Assembly: GCA_049315325.1 (NCBI GenBank)
Contig: JBMOKJ010000001.1
Coordinates: 682,001-746,000, forward strand
Reading direction: 5' to 3'
DNA: 64,000 bases
Source of the DNA: CAXXIC01 sp049315325
Lineage (GTDB): Bacteria; Bacteroidota; Bacteroidia; Bacteroidales; UBA7332
Position 1 is the stretch's first letter, and every line of letters starts with the position of its first letter. Positions 17,421-25,870 of the stretch are shown piece after piece. A program made the translations under genes and the position numbers. A model generated the notes under the pieces. The model saw only the letters and a list, made by a program, of their open reading frames with translations, was not told where the DNA came from and ran no database searches.

Positions 17421-18297
17421 TATTATCGTATCCAAAATTGCGCAAAGCACGCTCCTTGCTTCTCCAGTCCTTCTCGACCTTAACGTATAGTTCTAGAAAA
17501 ACCTTTTTATCGAGGAATTGTTCAATATCCTTGCGTGATTCTGTGCCAACGCGCTTCAATGCCAAGCCACCTTTGCCAATAATGATACCTTTTTGACTGT
17601 CGCGCTCCACATAAATCACAGCACTAATGTTGATTTGCTTCTCCGATTCCTTGAACTGCTCCACCAGCACTTCCACCGAGTATGGAATCTCTTTGTCGTA
17701 ATGATCCAAGATTTTCTCGCGAATAATTTCCGTCACAAAAAAACGGGTCGGACGATCAGTCAAAGCATCCTTATCGTAGAATGGCTCCGAAACTGGCAAT
17801 AGTTCTTGAATTCTCTTCAACAAATAGTCGGTGTTGAATTTTTCTTTGGCAGAAATGGGAATCAATTCCGCTTTTGGCAACAATTCAACCCATTGTTGAG
17901 CCAAACCATCGAGAGCTTTAGGGTCGGTGGTATCAATTTTATTTATCAACAGTAAAACTGGAATATCGAGGGCTCGCACGCGTTCTAAAAAGGATTCGCT
18001 TTTGTTCACCTTTTCCACCACATCGGTCACATAAAGCAACACATCGGCATCAATCAGCGCAGAGCGCGAAAAGCTGAGCATTGACTCTTGCAACTTGTAG
18101 TTTGGCTCAAGCACGCCTGGGGTGTCGGAATAGACAATCTGCATATCTTCCGTGTTCACAATACCCATGATGCGGTGACGTGTAGTCTGCGCTTTCGAGG
18201 TGATGATGGAGATACGTTCGCCAACAAGGGCGTTCATCAAGGTCGATTTTCCGACATTTGGGTTTCCAACGATGTTGACAAATCCTGCTTTGTGCAT
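17416..18297 (-). CDS. era: GTPase Era
   Basis: Era is a GTPase that binds the 3' end of 16S rRNA and helps assemble the 30S subunit. The 293-residue protein has Walker A GNPNVGKSTLMN (about residues 11-22), switch DTPGV, NKID (LINKIDTTD), and a C-terminal KH domain with the GKGG loop (IIIGKGGLALKRVG). The minus-strand order fabH, era, Nramp, der places it in a group often conserved in Bacteroidota. Confidence 0.97.
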   Translation of the reverse strand: MHKAGFVNIVGNPNVGKSTLMNALVGERISIITSKAQTTRHRIMGIVNTEDMQIVYSDTPGVLEPNYKLQESMLSFSRSALIDADVLLYVTDVVEKVNKSESFLERVRALDIPVLLLINKIDTTDPKALDGLAQQWVELLPKAELIPISAKEKFNTDYLLKRIQELLPVSEPFYDKDALTDRPTRFFVTEIIREKILDHYDKEIPYSVEVLVEQFKESEKQINISAVIYVERDSQKGIIIGKGGLALKRVGTESRKDIEQFLDKKVFLELYVKVEKDWRSKERALRNFGYDNK

Positions 18298-18422
18298 ATT
18301 TTAATAATTGATGGTTAGGTTGATATTTGCCTTCGGCGATATTTGTTTCACGATATTTTAATGGAACAATTAATATCAATGAATATCACGCAGGTAATAT
18401 CAAAAATCAGGTAAAGATAAAC

Positions 18423-18450
18423 AAAAAACGCATCCCGAAAGAGATGCGTT
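18423..18450 (-). terminator. Rho-independent terminator after fabH
   Basis: Minus-strand stem AACGCATC/GATGCGTT with a CCGAAAGA-type loop followed by a T-run, 24 bp past the fabH stop. It separates fabH from era. Confidence 0.75.
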
Positions 18451-18473
18451 CTGTTAGCGAAATATTTTTGAAA

Positions 18474-19472
18474 TTATTTTCCGTCGTATCCCCATTTCAA
18501 ATAGATGGATCCCCACGTAAATCCTGCCCCAAAAGCGGCAAGGATAATATTGTCTCCTTTTTTGAGTTTTGGCTCCCATTCAGCAAGGCAAAGTGGCAAT
18601 GTTGCGGCACTTGTGTTGCCATATTTCTGAATATTAACCATCACTTTCTCTTTTTCGAGCTCCATGCGGTTGGCCGCTGCATCGATGATGCGCAGATTTG
18701 CTTGGTGGGGCACAAACCACGAAATATCATCGTGAGTCAAGTTGTTACGCTCCATAATTTCGGCAGAAACATCCGACATACGCGAAACTGCGTATTTGAA
18801 AACCACTTGGCCTTCTTGATAAACCGTGTGCATATTGCTATCAACCGTGTCGTGCGATGCTGGACAAGCCGAACCACCTGCTTTCAGTTGCAGATTCGGA
18901 ATACCAACGCCATCAGTACACAATATTGAGTCCATTACACCAAATTGTTCTTCAGTTGGCTCAACCATTACGCAAGCCGACGCGTCGCCAAAAAGCGGAC
19001 ATGTAGTGCGGTCTGTATAGTTGGTGATAGACGACATTTTTTCTGCCGCCACTACGATCACTTTCTTGTAACGACCAGCTTTGATAAACGCTGTGGCAGT
19101 TTCCAAAGCAAACAAAAAACCTGAGCAAGCCGCCGAAAGGTCGTATGCAAAAGCATTCTTGATGCCATTTCCCTCAGCAATCATCGCTGCTGTAGATGGA
19201 AAAGTGAAATCGGGTGTAGAAGTAGCACAAATGATTAGGTCTACCTCTTCTGGTTTGGTAGAAGTCTTTTCGAGCAAAGACTTTACCGCACGTACTCCCA
19301 TATAGGAAGATCCGGCACCTTCTTCTTTCAAAATTCTGCGCTCTTTAATCCCAATACGAGTCATAATCCACTCGTCAGTGGTATCCACCATTTTCGAAAT
19401 CTCTTCGTTGTTGAGGATGTAATCTGGAACGTAGAATGCTACGCCGGTAATTACGGCATTCAAATCTTTCAT
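18474..19472 (-). CDS. fabH: 3-oxoacyl-ACP synthase III
   Basis: FabH starts fatty acid synthesis by condensing acyl-CoA with malonyl-ACP. The 332-residue thiolase-fold protein has the catalytic Cys at residue 116 (LSAACSGFLF), His in VPHQANLRI and Asn in KYGNTSAAT. Together with rpmF and the YceD gene upstream it makes the classic yceD-rpmF-fabH order, although a terminator-like hairpin lies between rpmF and fabH. Confidence 0.96.
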   Translation of the reverse strand: MKDLNAVITGVAFYVPDYILNNEEISKMVDTTDEWIMTRIGIKERRILKEEGAGSSYMGVRAVKSLLEKTSTKPEEVDLIICATSTPDFTFPSTAAMIAEGNGIKNAFAYDLSAACSGFLFALETATAFIKAGRYKKVIVVAAEKMSSITNYTDRTTCPLFGDASACVMVEPTEEQFGVMDSILCTDGVGIPNLQLKAGGSACPASHDTVDSNMHTVYQEGQVVFKYAVSRMSDVSAEIMERNNLTHDDISWFVPHQANLRIIDAAANRMELEKEKVMVNIQKYGNTSAATLPLCLAEWEPKLKKGDNIILAAFGAGFTWGSIYLKWGYDGK

Positions 19473-19501
19473 AACGCTGTTTTAAGAGAGGTATATGCTA
19501 A

Positions 19502-19532
19502 AAAAAATTGCCCTAAAATAGTCTTTTAGGGC
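19502..19532 (-). terminator. Terminator/attenuator hairpin between rpmF and fabH
   Basis: A 9-bp stem GCCCTAAAA/TTTTAGGGC with a 5-nt loop; on the minus strand it is followed by AATTTTTTTT. It would end or reduce transcription of yceD-rpmF before fabH. Confidence 0.7.
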
Positions 19533-19569
19533 TATATTTTTAAAAAGCAAGGTTGTGAGTATAATCAAA

Positions 19570-19755
19570 TTATACTGCTGCTTCTTTTTCAATAGCTAAT
19601 TTACCTCTGTAGTGACCGCATTCTCCACATACTGTGTGGTAGATGTGCCATGCGCCACAATTAGGACATACTGACATTGTAGGTGCAGTTGCTTTATCGT
19701 GCGTTCTTCTTTTTGCAGTTCTTGATTTCGATTGTTTTCTCTTTGGATGTGCCAT
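19570..19755 (-). CDS. rpmF: 50S ribosomal protein L32
   Basis: A 61-residue basic protein beginning MAHPKRKQSKSRTAKRRTH, characteristic of L32. Four cysteines in CPNCG and CGECG form a zinc ribbon, so this is the zinc-binding (C+) form. It follows the YceD-family gene by 14 bp, the usual arrangement. Confidence 0.97.
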   Translation of the reverse strand: MAHPKRKQSKSRTAKRRTHDKATAPTMSVCPNCGAWHIYHTVCGECGHYRGKLAIEKEAAV

Positions 19756-19769
19756 TTTTCTATAACTTT

Positions 19770-20345
19770 TTAATTATTATCGATAATTTTTTTTAGATCG
19801 TCCCATCGCGGGTCTGTCTCACTATTGCTGTTAGACTCTGGTTCCTCTTCTATTTCTCCGAAATCAAAAGAGTCATCTTCATCATCGTCAGTTTTCGCAC
19901 TGTGCTTTTTGAGCTTAGTTGACATCGTCTTGTTGCATTTCCCAGGTCCGTGAACGTGCTTCATCGGAATACAAAGTGCTACAAATTCGTATATAAACCA
20001 AGCTAAATTAATTTCACTCTCTTCCTCAGGAATAACAATCAAATTGTCGCTCTCTTCGGTGTACTCTTTGCCTAATTTTACGAAAAGTTTCTCGGTCGTT
20101 TCGACCAAAACTTCCATGTCGTCTAGGCATCTGTCGCAGGGCACTTGAACTGTTCCGTTAATAACAAACGTAAATTCGTAAGATGCCACCGTTTTTTTGA
20201 CTGTCAATTCTACAGTTAGCTTGCCTTTTTGAACTTCGTTTCCGTCGATTTTTTTGAAAAAATCATTGTCCAAAAGGAATTCGAATGTGCGAATATCCTC
20301 CTGATGCCCTTTTAACGAAATATTATATATATCAAATTTGCCCAA
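19770..20345 (-). CDS. YceD family (DUF177) protein
   Basis: A 191-residue protein of the YceD/DUF177 family, linked in other bacteria to 23S rRNA accumulation and always near rpmF. The conserved Cys pair (CDRCLDDM) is at about residues 73-76, and a further CNKTM follows near residue 138. The C-terminal 50 residues are strongly acidic (DDDEDDSFDFGEIEEEPE). It heads the minus-strand run with rpmF and fabH. Confidence 0.88.
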   Translation of the reverse strand: MGKFDIYNISLKGHQEDIRTFEFLLDNDFFKKIDGNEVQKGKLTVELTVKKTVASYEFTFVINGTVQVPCDRCLDDMEVLVETTEKLFVKLGKEYTEESDNLIVIPEEESEINLAWFIYEFVALCIPMKHVHGPGKCNKTMSTKLKKHSAKTDDDEDDSFDFGEIEEEPESNSNSETDPRWDDLKKIIDNN

Positions 20346-20367
20346 AGCTTATACTGCTAAAACTGCG

Positions 20368-20375
20368 CAAAAGTA
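20368..20375 (-). promoter_or_regulatory. -7 element of the yceD-rpmF promoter
   Basis: Minus-strand TACTTTTG matches TAnnTTTG about 22 bp before the YceD start codon. A clear -33 was not found. Confidence 0.5.
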
Positions 20376-20428
20376 CAAAAAAAAGTGACGCGAGCTATTG
20401 TTGCCCTATTTTTTTTGGATGTTTTACA

Positions 20429-21586
20429 TCAGTTTACCATTTTTAATTCGATGCAAAAAGTTGTTCCTTTGTTAATTTCGGAGGATTTTACGTAGATTTT
20501 CCCTTCGTGGTACTCTTCAACTATCCTTTTTACTAAGGTTAATCCAAGTCCCCAACCGCGAGATTTGGTGGTATAACCGGGTAGAAAAATGGTTTTGAAT
20601 TTGGATTTCGGAATACCTTTGCCTGTATCAGCTACTTCAATAATAACATTTCCTTCGGAATTTGTCCCCAATGAAAGCGTAATCCTACCCATTCCATCCA
20701 TAGCATCGATGGCATTTTTGCAAAGGTTTTCGACCACCCATTCAAAAAGTGGAACGCATAGACTCACAATTACTGCTTCGTTGGGTAGTTTTGTCTCTAC
20801 TATCACCTTCGTAGAAGTTCGTTTGGCGATGTAGCTGGTAGCCTGTTGCAATGTTGGCACAATATCTACTGGGATAATCTCCGGTTTTGAGCCAATTTTC
20901 GAGAAACGTTCGGCAATGATTTTCAGACGGTTGACATCTTTGCTCATGTCGTTGAGCAGAGTCGGATCGACATTTTTCATTTTTAATAACTCTGTCCATG
21001 CCATCAGCGACGAGATGGGCGTGCCCAATTGGTGCGCGGTCTCTTTCGAAAGCCCCACCCAAAGTTGATTTTGTTCTGCTCGTTTTGCTCCGCGTACTGC
21101 AAAAATGACCACAAGGAGGAACATCGCCATCACCGCCAACTGAATATAGGGATAGTAAGAAAGCTTTTTAAGAAGCGTTGAGTCGTCGTAATAGAGGTAT
21201 TGGTAAGTTGAATTTCCTAATGGGATCAGAATTTTGTTTCCTTTGACTTTTAACATTTGTACTTTGTCCTTTAGGAATTGAACCGAGTCTTTTCTTGGAA
21301 TATCGATGTTATTGTAGGTCAGCACATTGTCGTGATCGTCAATCACCATCACCGGAATGGTGTGATTGCTTTGCAAAACCTTCAAAATCAAAGGGATATC
21401 ACCTTCTCCAGTTTCGGTTGAAAAGATTCTTAGCGATTCAGCCCAGATTTCTACTTTTGTACGCTCTTCTGCAGATAGCTCATTCACTAATTTATGAGAA
21501 AAGTAAAGAAAAGTAGAGACCAGAATAATGGAAATTGAGACAATCAGAATGGTGGCCTTGAGTTGTTTGTCGTAAATCGAAGTCAT
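20429..21586 (-). CDS. Membrane sensor histidine kinase
   Basis: A 385-residue sensor kinase. A transmembrane helix near the N-terminus (about residues 11-30) and a second at about 150-167 bracket a roughly 115-residue sensor region with a GDIPLILKVLQSN stretch. The HisKA-type H-box is KETAHQLGTPISSLM with phospho-accepting His at residue 185, and the ATPase has N-box ENLCKNAIDA, G1 DTGKGIP and G2 GWGLGLTLV. I chose the ATG at 21586, since the ATG at 21622 adds 12 residues overlapping the upstream terminator. There is no response regulator beside it, so it is an orphan in this window. Confidence 0.9.
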   Translation of the reverse strand: MTSIYDKQLKATILIVSISIILVSTFLYFSHKLVNELSAEERTKVEIWAESLRIFSTETGEGDIPLILKVLQSNHTIPVMVIDDHDNVLTYNNIDIPRKDSVQFLKDKVQMLKVKGNKILIPLGNSTYQYLYYDDSTLLKKLSYYPYIQLAVMAMFLLVVIFAVRGAKRAEQNQLWVGLSKETAHQLGTPISSLMAWTELLKMKNVDPTLLNDMSKDVNRLKIIAERFSKIGSKPEIIPVDIVPTLQQATSYIAKRTSTKVIVETKLPNEAVIVSLCVPLFEWVVENLCKNAIDAMDGMGRITLSLGTNSEGNVIIEVADTGKGIPKSKFKTIFLPGYTTKSRGWGLGLTLVKRIVEEYHEGKIYVKSSEINKGTTFCIELKMVN

Positions 21587-21606
21587 ATCTTGTTGTTTGA
21601 AAAAAC

Positions 21607-21643
21607 AAAAATAGTGAATCAAATTGATTGACTCACTATTTTT
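21607..21643 (-). terminator. Terminator of the arginine operon
   Basis: Stem AAAAATAGTGA/TCACTATTTTT with an interrupted inner stem, followed on the minus strand by TTTTTGTTTTTT. It lies 27 bp past the argD stop and just upstream of the sensor kinase start. Confidence 0.7.
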
Positions 21644-21669
21644 ATAAAAATGATGGTTTTTATCTTAAT

Positions 21670-22791
21670 TTAGAGGCATTTAGCAAAGCGCTCCAAAAAA
21701 AGTTTTGCATCTTCTAGAGTCAATGTCAGCGGTGGTAACAGACGAATGACGTTCGCACCCGTCACACCCGTAAAGACTTTTTGTTCATAAAGTAATTTAG
21801 AGCGAATCTCTTTCACCGGTTGCTCAAATTCGAGTCCAATCATCAGTCCCAAACCGCGCACTTCTTTGATTTGAGGGAATTTCTTCAATTCGGTCATCAA
21901 GAATGCACCTACTTGGGCAGCGTTCTCGATTAATTTTTCTTCTGCCATAATGTCGAGCACAGCAATGGCGGCGGCGCAGCCGAGGTGATTCCCTCCGAAG
22001 GTCGTTCCGAGCATTCCGTGAACTGCTTTAAACATCGGACTGATCAGGATTCCGCCAATCGGGAAGCCGTTGCCCATGCCTTTGGCCACCGAAATAATAT
22101 CGGGTTTGATACCCGCATATTCGAAAGCGAAGAATTTTCCGCTACGTCCGTATCCCGACTGAATTTCGTCGAGCACCAACACAGTGCTGTGAGCCGTGCA
22201 CAACTTGCGAAGCTCTTGCAAAAACGAGGCATTCGGCACTTTTATGCCGCCGATTCCCTGTATTCCCTCAATGATGACGGCGCAAATGTCGCCTTTTTCG
22301 AGTTCGGATTTGGTGGCCTCGAGGTCGTTCCAGGGCAAGAAAACGACATTCATGTTGTCATTAATCGGCGCCACGATTTTTGGATTGTCGGTTACTCGAA
22401 CTGCCGCAGCGGTACGACCGTGGAAACTGTTTTTGTACGAAATCACTTTAGTGCGACCGGTATGGAAAGACGCTAGTTTCAGCGCATTTTCGTTGGCTTC
22501 GGCTCCAGAGTTAATCAAGAAAAGTGAATAGTCTTCCAATCCCGAAAGCTTGCCTAATTTCTCAGCCAGCTCCACTTGCAATGGGTTTTGCACCGAATTG
22601 GAGTAGAACCCGAGTTTCGCAGCCTGGTCGGTGATGGCTTTCACATACTTTGGATGGGTGTGGCCCACAGAAATCACCGCGTGACCACCGTAAAGGTCGA
22701 GGTACTCAGTACCTTTTTTATCAAATACTTTGCAACCGGCACCTTTGTCGATGGTGATGTTGAAAAGTGGATATACGTCGAATAAATTCAT
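21670..22791 (-). CDS. argD: Acylornithine aminotransferase (ArgD family)
   Basis: A 373-residue PLP-dependent class III aminotransferase that makes N-acyl-ornithine from the N-acyl-glutamate semialdehyde produced by ArgC. The PLP lysine is in SVAKGMGNGFPIGG, and the cofactor contacts GAEANENALK and LDEIQSGYGRSG are present. In Bacteroidota studied so far the acyl group can be succinyl rather than acetyl (Bacteroides N-succinylornithine pathway); sequence alone does not decide here. It is the last gene of the cluster, 87 bp after argC. Confidence 0.94.
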   Translation of the reverse strand: MNLFDVYPLFNITIDKGAGCKVFDKKGTEYLDLYGGHAVISVGHTHPKYVKAITDQAAKLGFYSNSVQNPLQVELAEKLGKLSGLEDYSLFLINSGAEANENALKLASFHTGRTKVISYKNSFHGRTAAAVRVTDNPKIVAPINDNMNVVFLPWNDLEATKSELEKGDICAVIIEGIQGIGGIKVPNASFLQELRKLCTAHSTVLVLDEIQSGYGRSGKFFAFEYAGIKPDIISVAKGMGNGFPIGGILISPMFKAVHGMLGTTFGGNHLGCAAAIAVLDIMAEEKLIENAAQVGAFLMTELKKFPQIKEVRGLGLMIGLEFEQPVKEIRSKLLYEQKVFTGVTGANVIRLLPPLTLTLEDAKLFLERFAKCL

Positions 22792-22878
22792 TGTTATTAT
22801 TTTTTTGTTCCCGCAGATTGCGCAAATTGCGCAGAAATAAAATCTGCGTCATCAGTAAGATTTGCGGGATATAGATTC

Positions 22879-23853
22879 TTAAAATGCTGAAGATTTCAGA
22901 TTCAATCCCACCTTTTCGTCCAATCCAAACATCAGGTTCATGTTGTGAACCGCCTGACCCGAAGCACCTTTCAGCAGATTGTCGATGATGGAGGTGACGA
23001 GCAGTTTGTTGCCGTATTTCTCCACCTGAACGATGCCTTTGTTGGTGTTCACCACCTGTTTCAGGTCGATAGTTTTACTAGCAACATGTGTAAACGGATG
23101 CGCTGCATAGAACTCTTCGAACATGGCTTTCACCGTTTCGACATCCAAATCGCAATCGAGATAGACCGTGGCGAAAATACCCCGCGCAAAATCTCCACGG
23201 ACGGGAATAAAGTTGATGATGCCGTCGTATCCGCCTTGCAGTTGAGCGAGCGATTGCTTAATTTCCGGCAAATGCTGGTGCTTGAAGGGTTTGTAGATGG
23301 AAATATTGTTGTTTCTCCAACTGAAATGGGTTGATTCGGTCGGTTTTTGACCTGCACCGGTAGAGCCAGTAATGGCATTGACGTGCACTTCGACTTTCAG
23401 CAATCCATTTTTTGCCAAGGGCAGCAACGCCAACTGAATGCAAGTGGCAAAGCAACCCGGATTTGCCACGTATTTTGCCGTTTTGATTTTCTCGCGTTCT
23501 AACTCCGGCAAACCGTACAAGAAATCATTTCCATCAGCTTTCAAACGAAAATCGTTTGCCAAATCGATGATTTTGAGCGATGCAGGCAGGTTGGTGCCGT
23601 GTGTCTCCATAAACTTCTTGCTGTCGCCGTGCCCCATGCAGAGGTAAAGCAAATCAATGCTGTCGAACGGCATCGCATCGGTGAATGTCAATTCTGTTTC
23701 GCCAAACAGTCCGGCGTGCACGTCGCTGATTTTGTTGCCCGCATTGCTGCTGCTATTGATAAAGGTGATTTCCACCTCCGGGTGGTTAATCAGTAATCTC
23801 AGTAGTTCTCCGGCGGTGTAACCTGCTCCGCCGATAATTCCGGTTTTAATCAT
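22879..23853 (-). CDS. argC: N-acyl-gamma-glutamyl-phosphate reductase
   Basis: A 324-residue NADPH-dependent reductase of arginine synthesis. The Rossmann start GIIGGAGYTAGELLRLL is at residues 5-21 and the catalytic Cys is in VANPGCFATC (about residue 133). It overlaps the end of the upstream unknown gene by 8 bp, so translation may be coupled. Confidence 0.96.
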   Translation of the reverse strand: MIKTGIIGGAGYTAGELLRLLINHPEVEITFINSSSNAGNKISDVHAGLFGETELTFTDAMPFDSIDLLYLCMGHGDSKKFMETHGTNLPASLKIIDLANDFRLKADGNDFLYGLPELEREKIKTAKYVANPGCFATCIQLALLPLAKNGLLKVEVHVNAITGSTGAGQKPTESTHFSWRNNNISIYKPFKHQHLPEIKQSLAQLQGGYDGIINFIPVRGDFARGIFATVYLDCDLDVETVKAMFEEFYAAHPFTHVASKTIDLKQVVNTNKGIVQVEKYGNKLLVTSIIDNLLKGASGQAVHNMNLMFGLDEKVGLNLKSSAF

Positions 23854-24442
23854 AATGCTTTTGTGTGAAAAAATGAATTCCTTTAATTATTTGACACATT
23901 ATATTAATTGCTTTTTGTTTATCAGTTATACTAAGAATATTCCCCCAATGAAGATTTATACTTTTTTCATTATGTTCTATTTCCATAGATGAATAAAGTG
24001 ATCTATTGGAAAAATGAGTAAAGAAATTCCCCTGATTATAAGTTTTTTCCACCCAATTGAAATCACTAAGTTTGCTTAATTTTTTAACAATACTTCTTTC
24101 TGTTATAATTCCCTTTTCTTCACAATTATGGTATAAAAATTTGTTAAGTTCTTTATCTTCATGAATTATGTCACTCGCATATTTATTTTTTGATTCAACT
24201 ACATCTAGTGCATAAACTCGAATCATAACTTCGAGATTAATTCTTATTAAAGAGTATGAGGCATCAAAATTATCTAACTTTAATAATTGAATAAATCCTT
24301 CAGTAACAAAATAAGATTTTTTTAAAGTAGAGAAATGAAATAAAACTAAATCATCCGCTTTTTCTTTTTTAGAAATATTATCGAAAATCTTAATATTCAT
24401 TGAAATAAGACTTTGTAATTCATCAAAAAATAATTTATCCAT
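23846..24442 (-). CDS. Unknown protein, AT-rich gene inside the arginine cluster
   Basis: I do not recognise this 198-residue protein with confidence. It is helical and soluble, with a central RINLEVMIRVYALD stretch that recalls HEPN-like or DUF5677-type proteins, but no catalytic motif can be fixed. The gene is markedly richer in A+T than argC or argG on either side, and so is the next gene upstream; both look like later insertions into the operon. I chose the ATG at 24442, one base after the upstream stop; an ATG at 24454 would give an 11-bp overlap. The 3' end overlaps the argC start. Confidence 0.7.
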   Translation of the reverse strand: MDKLFFDELQSLISMNIKIFDNISKKEKADDLVLFHFSTLKKSYFVTEGFIQLLKLDNFDASYSLIRINLEVMIRVYALDVVESKNKYASDIIHEDKELNKFLYHNCEEKGIITERSIVKKLSKLSDFNWVEKTYNQGNFFTHFSNRSLYSSMEIEHNEKSINLHWGNILSITDKQKAINIMCQIIKGIHFFTQKHYD

Positions 24443-24443
24443 C

Positions 24444-25022
24444 TTATAAATCAATATTGAAATCTCGTCTAATGATTTCCTTTATTTCATCATTTTCCTT
24501 TATTTCTTTTCCACTATCTTGCCAATTTTCAGGCTTCTTTTGAATTTTATATCTAATTTTTATGTCATCTTCAAAAATAAAGTGATGAAGTTCAATAGGT
24601 TTCATTGCATTGAGTAGGAAAAGAAATAATGGGATTATACGACAAAAGAAAAATAATAAATATTGATTATTGTATGACTCGAAATTAAGGTAGATTAAAA
24701 ATAAATCAATAAAAAATAAGTTTGAAAAAATTCCAGTGACAAAAATCAAAGAATTAATAAATCGTCCTTTTTTCTTTCTTTCTGTATAATCCCATTCATA
24801 AAAATCTGTATTGTCGGTTATTTTAGAATTTATAAATGAATTCAAAATAGAAGCAAAGAATAAAAACAGCAACAACATATAATAATCTGATTGTCGTAGA
24901 TGAATGCCTTCTGGTTCAAAAACAATTAACGAAAAAATCAATAAAGTGTAATTTATACCTATTACGAATTTATTTGTAAGTATACTTTTTTCGTTATAAC
25001 AAAAAAAAGATTCACGTTCCAT
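24444..25022 (-). CDS. Unknown membrane protein, AT-rich
   Basis: A 192-residue protein with four probable transmembrane helices (roughly residues 15-33, 44-62, 88-110, 118-140) and a charged cytosolic C-terminus (KIRYKIQKKPENWQDSGKEI...). No family was recognised. It is immediately upstream of, and essentially abutting, the other AT-rich unknown gene, so they are likely a pair, and its base composition is unlike its arg neighbours. A membrane-plus-soluble pair of this size can be an anti-phage or immunity module, but nothing in the sequence shows that. Confidence 0.7.
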   Translation of the reverse strand: MERESFFCYNEKSILTNKFVIGINYTLLIFSLIVFEPEGIHLRQSDYYMLLLFLFFASILNSFINSKITDNTDFYEWDYTERKKKGRFINSLIFVTGIFSNLFFIDLFLIYLNFESYNNQYLLFFFCRIIPLFLFLLNAMKPIELHHFIFEDDIKIRYKIQKKPENWQDSGKEIKENDEIKEIIRRDFNIDL

Positions 25023-25107
25023 AGTTTATTTAGAATTATTAATTCAAACTTCAATTAATTTATTAAATGTTCGGATTTTCAGAACAGTTCATAAATATTT
25101 TCAAATA

Positions 25108-25413
25108 TTATCTTTTTCCTGATTTCATGATGTGCTTGATTGCCAACACCGGATGAAGGTAAATCATGTGTGGTCCGGCAATGCGCATGATACGTTTGGC
25201 TTCCATACGCAAATCAGGTTTATAACAATGTATTTTGCAATGCTTGCAGTTCGGTTTCTCTTCACCAAACGGACATTTATCGAGTCGAACAAGAGCATAC
25301 TCGTTCATCTTTTCACATTCGGGGCACAATCCTGTAGCGGTTTTGTGCTCTTTTCTGCAATAGATTCTCAGCATTTTGCTGAAGGTGAGTTTCTCTGTTT
25401 CGATGCGATTCAT
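25108..25413 (-). CDS. YgbA-like (nitrous oxide-stimulated promoter) family protein
   Basis: A small Cys-rich protein of about 101 residues: KMLRIYCRKEH, GLCPEC, CPFGEEKPNCKHCKIHCY and the C-terminal MRIAGPHMIYLHPVLAI. This pattern matches the YgbA family, named after an E. coli gene induced by nitric oxide. The cysteines suggest metal or iron-sulfur binding. The start at 25413 (MNRIETEK) is two bases past the GNAT stop; an ATG at 25425 overlaps that gene. Its place in an arginine cluster has no obvious explanation. Confidence 0.82.
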   Translation of the reverse strand: MNRIETEKLTFSKMLRIYCRKEHKTATGLCPECEKMNEYALVRLDKCPFGEEKPNCKHCKIHCYKPDLRMEAKRIMRIAGPHMIYLHPVLAIKHIMKSGKR

Positions 25414-25414
25414 T

Positions 25415-25855
25415 CTAATACACATTTGGATTGTATAGCTCCATGTAAATATCGGGTTTGGGGATTTTTACAAAGCCATATTTTTCATACAACCAGTCAG
25501 CAGTCGAAGTGAGTAATATCCATCTTCTTAATTGCTGTAGGTGCGGATGATTCATCACGGCATCCATCAGCTTTTTCGATAGGCCTTGACCTCTAAATTC
25601 TTCAAGCAGATAGATGTCTCCGAGATAGGCAATGGTTGAAAAATCAGAAATCACCCTTGCGAATCCTATTTGTTTATCTTCGTGGAATAGTCCGAAATTA
25701 AGCGAGTTATCAATAGAAATTTTCACTTTTTCTAATGAAATATGATTACTCCAACCTGAGTGATTCGATAAAAAATCGTGAATCGCTCCGATGTCCATCT
25801 TGGCTTTGTCGGTGGTAATCAGATAATTGCCAAAGTGATATTCAACTGTCTCCAT
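25415..25855 (-). CDS. GNAT family N-acetyltransferase
   Basis: A 146-residue GNAT-fold acyltransferase. The acetyl-CoA loop is seen in LEEFRGQGLSKKLMDAVM (motif A, about residues 84-101), preceded by GFARVISDFSTIAYLGDIY. The C-terminal LYEKYGFVKI is the usual last strand-helix. The substrate is unknown. It lies 15 bp downstream of argG and overlaps or abuts the YgbA-like gene. Confidence 0.88.
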   Translation of the reverse strand: METVEYHFGNYLITTDKAKMDIGAIHDFLSNHSGWSNHISLEKVKISIDNSLNFGLFHEDKQIGFARVISDFSTIAYLGDIYLLEEFRGQGLSKKLMDAVMNHPHLQQLRRWILLTSTADWLYEKYGFVKIPKPDIYMELYNPNVY

Positions 25856-25870
25856 TCTAGACTGTTGTCT

